From Merdivivens faecigallinarum (GTDB taxonomy: Bacteria; Bacteroidota; Bacteroidia; Bacteroidales; UBA932): a stretch of DNA of 10,234 bases. Location of the stretch: positions 1 to 10,234 of the forward strand of contig JADILY010000027.1 of the NCBI GenBank assembly GCA_017695055.1, in the 5' to 3' direction. The translations under genes were made by a program, and so were the position numbers. The notes beneath the pieces are model-generated. The model worked only from the letters and a program-made list of their open reading frames with translations, had not been told where the DNA came from and ran no database searches. Below, piece after piece: positions 5,881 to 10,234 of the stretch; the first letter of the stretch is position 1, and every line of letters starts with the position of its first letter.

Positions 5881-5945
5881 GTAAAACCGTAAAACCATAA
5901 GCCATAAAACGAGAAAAACCGATAAAACTGAAAAAACGAAAAGCC
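5880..5945 (+). repeat. Short tandem CGTAAAAC-type repeats
   Basis: Two perfect 8-bp units CGTAAAAC (5880-5887 and 5888-5895) are followed by degenerate 7-9-bp variants such as CATAAAAC, GAGAAAAAC, CGATAAAAC and TGAAAAAAC. The run directly continues the TCCCGGG-type array and ends about 30 bp before the hut promoter element. No gene is visible in 5946-6093. Confidence 0.5.
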
Positions 5946-5977
5946 ATGGCCGGACAGAATAATTGAAAACAAATTAC

Positions 5978-5985
5978 TATCTTTG
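5978..5985 (+). promoter_or_regulatory. -7 promoter element of the hut operon
   Basis: TATCTTTG followed by CA is a strong match to the Bacteroidota -7 consensus TAnnTTTG and to the frequent extension TTTGCA. It is the only good match between the repeat arrays and ftcD, and it implies an untranslated leader of roughly 100 bases. A TTG at 5963-5965 is too close to be a normal -33 element. Confidence 0.6.
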
Positions 5986-6010
5986 CATGTTTAAGGTTTT
6001 CATGCCGCGG

Positions 6011-6052
6011 ACTGACTGTTTTTAACGGTTTTCCCGGTTTTTACTGACGGTT
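6011..6052 (+). promoter_or_regulatory. Direct repeat in the hut leader, possible regulatory site
   Basis: ACTGACTGTT (6011-6020) and ACTGACGGTT (6043-6052) agree at 9 of 10 positions and are 32 bp apart, close to three helical turns. They lie between the -7 element and ftcD. Binding of a histidine- or urocanate-responsive regulator is possible but unproven. Two 10-mers this similar can also arise by chance. Confidence 0.25.
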
Positions 6053-6093
6053 GACAACAAAAAAGACATAAAAACAATTAATTTTCAAAAATA

Positions 6094-7800
6094 ATGGAAA
6101 GGATTATCGAATGCGTTCCTAATTTCAGCGAAGGGCGCGACATGGCAATCATCAACAAAATCGTAGAATCGATAGAAAAATCCGGAGGGGTGAAAGTCCT
6201 CGACGTAGACCCGGGCGAAGCGACCAACAGGACGGTCGTTACTTTCGTAGGTTCACCGGAAAACGTGCTTGAAGCGGCATTCAACGGCGTGAAGAAGGCC
6301 GGAGAACTCATCGACATGAGGCACCACAAGGGCGCACACCCGCGTTCAGGGGCGACGGACGTACTTCCTCTCATCCCTATAGCAGGCATCACCCTCGAAG
6401 AATGCGCGGAGCTTGCAAGAGGCCTGGCAAAAAGGATATATGAAGAACTCGAAATCCCTTGTTATTGCTATGAGGCCGCAGCCATGAGGCCGGAGAGGAA
6501 AAACCTTGCAGTCTGCCGTGCAGGCGAATACGAGGCTCTTCCGGAAAAGATGTCCGACCCGCAGAAGGCACCTGATTTCGGCCCGGGAAAATACACCGAA
6601 AGGACCGCAATATCGGGAGCCACCAACGTAGGAGCGCGCGATTTCCTTATCGCCGTGAACTTCAACCTCAACACTACTTCCACAAGGAGGGCCAACGCGA
6701 TAGCCTTCGATGTAAGGGAGAAAGGCCGTCCGGTACGTGAGGGGAACCCTATCACCGGCAAGATTGTAAAGGACGAAAACGGAAACCCAGTTATGAAACC
6801 GGGCACCCTGAAAGGTTGCAAGGCCATAGGCTGGTACATAGATGAATACGGCATAGCCCAGGTATCGATGAACATAACCGACATCAACGCCACCCCGCTC
6901 CATGTGGCATTCGAGGAAGTATGCCGCGCGGCACACGAAAGGGGAATAAGGGTGACAGGCACGGAAATCGTCGGCCTCGTCCCTAAGCGCACCCTCATCG
7001 AAGCGGGAAAATATTTTCTCGGAAAACAGCAGCGTTCTCTCGGCATAACCGAGGAAGGCATCATCAGGTGCGCCGTCAAATCAATGGGGCTCGATGACCT
7101 GAAACCGTTCGACCCTAAGGAGAAAGTAATCGAATACATGATGGTAAGCGAAGAAGAGGAGGCAGCAAAGAGCCGTCTTATAAGGATGACCTGCAAAGGT
7201 TTCGCAGAAGAGACGGCATCCGAGTCCCCTGCCCCTGGAGGCGGCTCGATTTCAGCATACATGGGAGCGCTCGGAGCAGCCCTCGGAACCATGGTAGCCA
7301 ATCTTTCCGCACACAAACCGGGCTGGGACGAAAGATGGAAAGAATTTTCCGACTGGGCCGAAAAAGGCCAGGCAATCATGAGGGAACTGCTTGCCCTCGT
7401 GGACGAAGACACGGCCGCCTTCAACAAGATAATGGACGTATTCGCAATGCCTAAGGGCACGGAAGAGGAAAAGGCGGCAAGGGCCCAGGCCATGGAAACC
7501 GCTACCCTCTATGCGACCGAAGTTCCTTTAAGGACAATGAAGGCTTCGTTCAAAGCCTTCGAAGTGATACGCGCCATGGCCGAGACAGGAAACCCTAACT
7601 CGGTTTCCGATGCAGGAGTGGGAGCGCTTGCCGCAAGAAGCGCAGTACTCGGAGCCTGCCTCAACGTGAAAATCAATGCCGGCAGCCTGAAGGACAAGGC
7701 AAAAGCGGCGGAACTCATAGGCGAAGCCGAAAAAATAGCGGCGGATGCACGCCGCGAAGAAGCCGGAATCCTCGAAATAGTCGAAAGCAAGATAAAATAA
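6094..7800 (+). CDS. ftcD: Bifunctional glutamate formimidoyltransferase / formimidoyltetrahydrofolate cyclodeaminase
   Basis: The enzyme moves the formimino group from formiminoglutamate to tetrahydrofolate and then deaminates it to methenyl-tetrahydrofolate, the last steps of histidine degradation. The N-terminal transferase (about residues 1-300) opens with ECVPNFSEGRD, has DVDPGEATNRT (about 36-46), and carries HHKGAHPRSGATDV with His82 at the position of the catalytic His of mammalian FTCD. The C-terminal cyclodeaminase (about 365-568) begins near FAEETASESPAPGGGS (370-385) and is mostly helical with Ala-rich stretches. At 568 residues it is slightly longer than mammalian FTCD (541 by memory). 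The start follows AAAATA with no Shine-Dalgarno sequence. hutU follows after 16 bp, so the two genes are in one operon. Confidence 0.95.
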   Translation: MERIIECVPNFSEGRDMAIINKIVESIEKSGGVKVLDVDPGEATNRTVVTFVGSPENVLEAAFNGVKKAGELIDMRHHKGAHPRSGATDVLPLIPIAGITLEECAELARGLAKRIYEELEIPCYCYEAAAMRPERKNLAVCRAGEYEALPEKMSDPQKAPDFGPGKYTERTAISGATNVGARDFLIAVNFNLNTTSTRRANAIAFDVREKGRPVREGNPITGKIVKDENGNPVMKPGTLKGCKAIGWYIDEYGIAQVSMNITDINATPLHVAFEEVCRAAHERGIRVTGTEIVGLVPKRTLIEAGKYFLGKQQRSLGITEEGIIRCAVKSMGLDDLKPFDPKEKVIEYMMVSEEEEAAKSRLIRMTCKGFAEETASESPAPGGGSISAYMGALGAALGTMVANLSAHKPGWDERWKEFSDWAEKGQAIMRELLALVDEDTAAFNKIMDVFAMPKGTEEEKAARAQAMETATLYATEVPLRTMKASFKAFEVIRAMAETGNPNSVSDAGVGALAARSAVLGACLNVKINAGSLKDKAKAAELIGEAEKIAADARREEAGILEIVESKIK

Positions 7801-7816
7801 CGGGAGGGAACAGTAT

Positions 7817-9847
7817 ATGAATCTCAATGAATTTCAGAAAGACATTCTCGGCGGCATTCCGGACGAACTGCCCGCACCGAAACAATACGACAGGAACATA
7901 AACCATGCTCCGAAACGCAAGGACATCCTTACGGACAGGGAAAAGGTCCTCGCCATAAAGAATGCCTTGAGATATTTTCCTAAAAAACACCATGAAATCC
8001 TTGCCAAGGAATTCGCCGAAGAACTCCGCGAATACGGTCGCATATACATGTACCGTTTCCGCCCGGACTATGAGATGTACGCCAGGCCTATAGACCAGTA
8101 TCCGGCAAAATGCCGTCAGGCGGCAGCCATCATGGCCATGATACAGAACAACCTCGACTACAGGGTAGCCCAGCATCCGCATGAACTTATAACTTACGGC
8201 GGAAACGGGGCCGTATTCCAGAACTGGGCACAGTACCGCCTCGCGATGCAATACCTTGCGACAATGACCGATGAACAGACACTCGTCATGTACTCGGGAC
8301 ATCCGCTCGGACTTTTCCCGAGCCACAAGGACGCTCCGAGGGTAATTGTCACAAACGGAATGGTGATACCTAACTATTCTTCACAGGACAACTGGGAACG
8401 CTTCAACGCAATGGGGGTTTCGCAGTACGGACAGATGACGGCAGGCTCTTACATGTACATAGGGCCTCAGGGAATCGTACACGGGACGACAATCACCGTG
8501 ATGAACGCGGCACGCAAACAGCTCCGCGCGAGAAGCATCGCCCCTACTTTCGAGAACATCCACGGAATGCTTTTCGTGACTGCCGGACTCGGAGGAATGT
8601 CGGGAGCACAGCCTAAGGCCGGAGTGATTTCGGGCGTGGTAAGCGTTATCGCCGAAATAAACCCGAAGGCTACCCAAAAGAGATACGAACAGGGCTGGGT
8701 AGACGAAGTATATGATTCTTTGGACGCCCTGCTTCCGAGGATACGGGAGGCGCGGGAGAAGAAACAGGCCGTTTCGCTCGCATACCAGGGAAATATCGTG
8801 GACCTGTGGGAAAGGCTTGCCGAAGAAGGGGTACAGGTAGACCTCGGCTCCGACCAGACCTCGCTCCACAACCCTTGGGCCGGCGGATATTATCCTGTGG
8901 GATATTCATACGAAGAATCGAACAGAATGATGGCCGAAGAGCCTGAAAGGTTCCAGGAATGTGTCAAAGAGTCCCTCCGCAGACAGGCGGCAGCAATCAA
9001 CAAACTGGCGGACAAAGGCATGTATTTCTTCGATTACGGCAACGCCTTCCTTCTCGAAGCATCCCGTGCAGGTGCCGACATCGTAAGGCCGGACGGCACA
9101 TTCAGGTATCCTTCATACGTACAGGACATCATGGGCCCTATGTTTTTCGACTACGGCTTCGGCCCGTTCAGATGGGTCTGCATGTCCGAAAAACCGGAAG
9201 ACCTGCAAAAGAGCGACGACATAGCAGTCAGAGTGCTCGAAGAAATAGCAAGCACCGCACCTGAAGAAATCCGCGGACAGATGGAAGACAACATCCACTG
9301 GATCAAGGAAGCCGGAAGGAACCATCTCGTGGTAGGCTCCCAGGCCCGCATACTTTACGCCGACTGCGAAGGCCGTACAAAGATAGCCCTCGCTTTCAAC
9401 GAAGCCATCAGGAAAGGCGAAATCTCCGCCCCTATCGTACTCGGCCGCGATCATCACGATGTATCGGGCACGGATTCGCCATACCGCGAGACGTCCAACA
9501 TCTATGACGGTTCCGCATTCACCGCCGACATGGCCGTCCAGAACGTCATCGGCGACTCGTTCAGGGGCGCCACCTGGGTATCCCTCCACAACGGCGGAGG
9601 CGTAGGCTGGGGCGAAGTAATCAACGGAGGCTTCGGAATGGTGATAGACGGAGGCAGCGACTCGGAAAGGCACATACGCGAAATGCTCCTCTGGGATGTG
9701 AACAACGGCATAGCCCGCCGCAGCTGGGCCCGCAACGAAGGCGCCATCTTCTCTATACAGAGGGAAATGGAACGCACTCCGGGCCTGAAAGTCACCATGC
9801 CTAACATAGCCGACGAGGAATTGGTACGGAACGCCCTCGGCAAATAG
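7817..9847 (+). CDS. hutU: Urocanate hydratase (urocanase), long form
   Basis: Urocanase adds water to urocanate with tightly bound NAD+ as electrophile and gives imidazolonepropionate. The 676-residue product is of the long, eukaryote-like type rather than the roughly 555-residue type of Pseudomonas and Bacillus. Visible landmarks are ITYGGNGAVFQNW (about 126-138), the NAD+-binding GLGGMSGAQPKAG (about 257-269), FDYGNAF (about 405-411), FRYPSYVQDIMGP (429-441) and GFGPFRWVC (about 447-455). The ATG at 7817 follows GGGAGGGA (7802-7809), one of the few strong ribosome-binding sites in the window, 16 bp after ftcD. The cysteine of the short form's PLFCRG segment is not in the same context here; see findings. 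The hutH start lies 66 bp downstream with no terminator between. Confidence 0.95.
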   Translation: MNLNEFQKDILGGIPDELPAPKQYDRNINHAPKRKDILTDREKVLAIKNALRYFPKKHHEILAKEFAEELREYGRIYMYRFRPDYEMYARPIDQYPAKCRQAAAIMAMIQNNLDYRVAQHPHELITYGGNGAVFQNWAQYRLAMQYLATMTDEQTLVMYSGHPLGLFPSHKDAPRVIVTNGMVIPNYSSQDNWERFNAMGVSQYGQMTAGSYMYIGPQGIVHGTTITVMNAARKQLRARSIAPTFENIHGMLFVTAGLGGMSGAQPKAGVISGVVSVIAEINPKATQKRYEQGWVDEVYDSLDALLPRIREAREKKQAVSLAYQGNIVDLWERLAEEGVQVDLGSDQTSLHNPWAGGYYPVGYSYEESNRMMAEEPERFQECVKESLRRQAAAINKLADKGMYFFDYGNAFLLEASRAGADIVRPDGTFRYPSYVQDIMGPMFFDYGFGPFRWVCMSEKPEDLQKSDDIAVRVLEEIASTAPEEIRGQMEDNIHWIKEAGRNHLVVGSQARILYADCEGRTKIALAFNEAIRKGEISAPIVLGRDHHDVSGTDSPYRETSNIYDGSAFTADMAVQNVIGDSFRGATWVSLHNGGGVGWGEVINGGFGMVIDGGSDSERHIREMLLWDVNNGIARRSWARNEGAIFSIQREMERTPGLKVTMPNIADEELVRNALGK

Positions 9848-9913
9848 GAGACCGGTTTTAAAACATAAAAATTTCTAAATTTTCAATTAAAAAAACAGAA
9901 AAAAGGACGTAAA

Positions 9914-10234
9914 ATGATTCATCATATATCACACGAGCGGCTCACGATAGAACGTGTACGCGAAATAATCGAAAAAGGCTATAAGCTGGACCTCGGCGAA
10001 GAGGCTAAGGCTGCAATCGAAAAGTGCCGCAAATACCTCGACACCAAGATGGAGGACATAGGGCGCCCCGTATACGGAGTGACTACCGGATTCGGCTCGC
10101 TCTGCAACATAACCATCCCTGCCGACGACCTTTCGCAACTCCAGCACAACCTCGTAATGTCGCATGCCTGCGGCACGGGGGAAAGGGTTTCATCCGAAAT
10201 AGTAAAAATCATACTGTTGCTTAAAATCCAGTCC
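9914..10234 (+). CDS. hutH: Histidine ammonia-lyase, N-terminal part (runs off the window)
   Basis: This cytosolic enzyme removes ammonia from histidine to give urocanate, the first step of the pathway. The 107 visible codons show VYGVTTGFGSLCN (residues 53-65), with Tyr54 matching catalytic Tyr53 of Pseudomonas HutH, and LSQLQHNLVMSHACGTGE (73-90) with the conserved His84. The MIO-forming Ala-Ser-Gly lies further on and is outside the window. The ATG at 9914 follows AAAAAAGGACGTAAA, with AGGA as a modest ribosome-binding site. The frame is open to the last base. The 66 bp between hutU and this gene are AT-rich and show no hairpin, so co-transcription is likely. Aromatic ammonia-lyases share these motifs, but the hut neighbours support histidine as substrate. 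Confidence 0.93.
   Translation, partial: MIHHISHERLTIERVREIIEKGYKLDLGEEAKAAIEKCRKYLDTKMEDIGRPVYGVTTGFGSLCNITIPADDLSQLQHNLVMSHACGTGERVSSEIVKIILLLKIQS

Noticed and set aside
6468..7493. Minus-strand open frame of 341 codons
   Set aside because: It is antisense to ftcD, which is unmistakable by its motifs, and its Ser/Pro-rich composition is typical of a shadow frame.

Overview
The window looks like the chromosome of a Bacteroidota member, probably order Bacteroidales (a Rikenellaceae/Alistipes-like genome is a guess from the moderate GC and protein style). The reasons are the recurrent TAnnTTTG-type -7 promoter elements, start codons mostly lacking strong Shine-Dalgarno sequences, a long-form PurC, and a bifunctional FtcD next to a long-form urocanase. 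It has two ordinary metabolic blocks separated by about 1.4 kb of repeat-rich, decaying DNA.

Layout. Bases 1-309 are non-coding and hold a degenerate tandem array of roughly 18-19-bp units that runs into the 3' end of purC (minus strand, 310-1269). From 1362 the plus strand carries an Omp85/BamA-like outer-membrane barrel without POTRA domains. Next is a probable three-gene transcription unit: a 41-residue single-membrane-span microprotein (2747-2872), a DUF21/CBS/CorC-HlyC membrane protein (2876-4168), and an unrecognised exported protein with an Ala/Gly-rich tract (4165-4656) that overlaps the preceding stop codon.

Bases 4657-6093 contain no intact gene. In the middle is a broken RAYT-like (REP-associated tyrosine transposase) gene. 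It has lost the segment that should carry the HUH motif, it has a one-base deletion in an A run near 5363-5366, and its start codon is unclear. It is flanked by two copies of an inverted-repeat element: a degenerate one at 4626-4709 and a well-preserved 176-bp near-palindrome at 5629-5804 with 21-bp perfect ends. Minisatellite-like arrays lie at 5502-5630, 5803-5880 and 5880-5945. This transposase remnant plus its probable REP/MITE-like repeats is the most interesting part of the window.

From 6094 a histidine-degradation (hut) operon begins: ftcD (formimidoyltransferase-cyclodeaminase), hutU (urocanase) and the first 107 codons of hutH (histidine ammonia-lyase), which runs off the window. HutH makes urocanate, HutU hydrates it to imidazolonepropionate, and FtcD moves the formimino group to tetrahydrofolate and releases ammonia. 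The imidazolonepropionase (hutI) needed between HutU and FtcD is not in this window. A good -7 promoter element lies about 110 bp upstream of ftcD.
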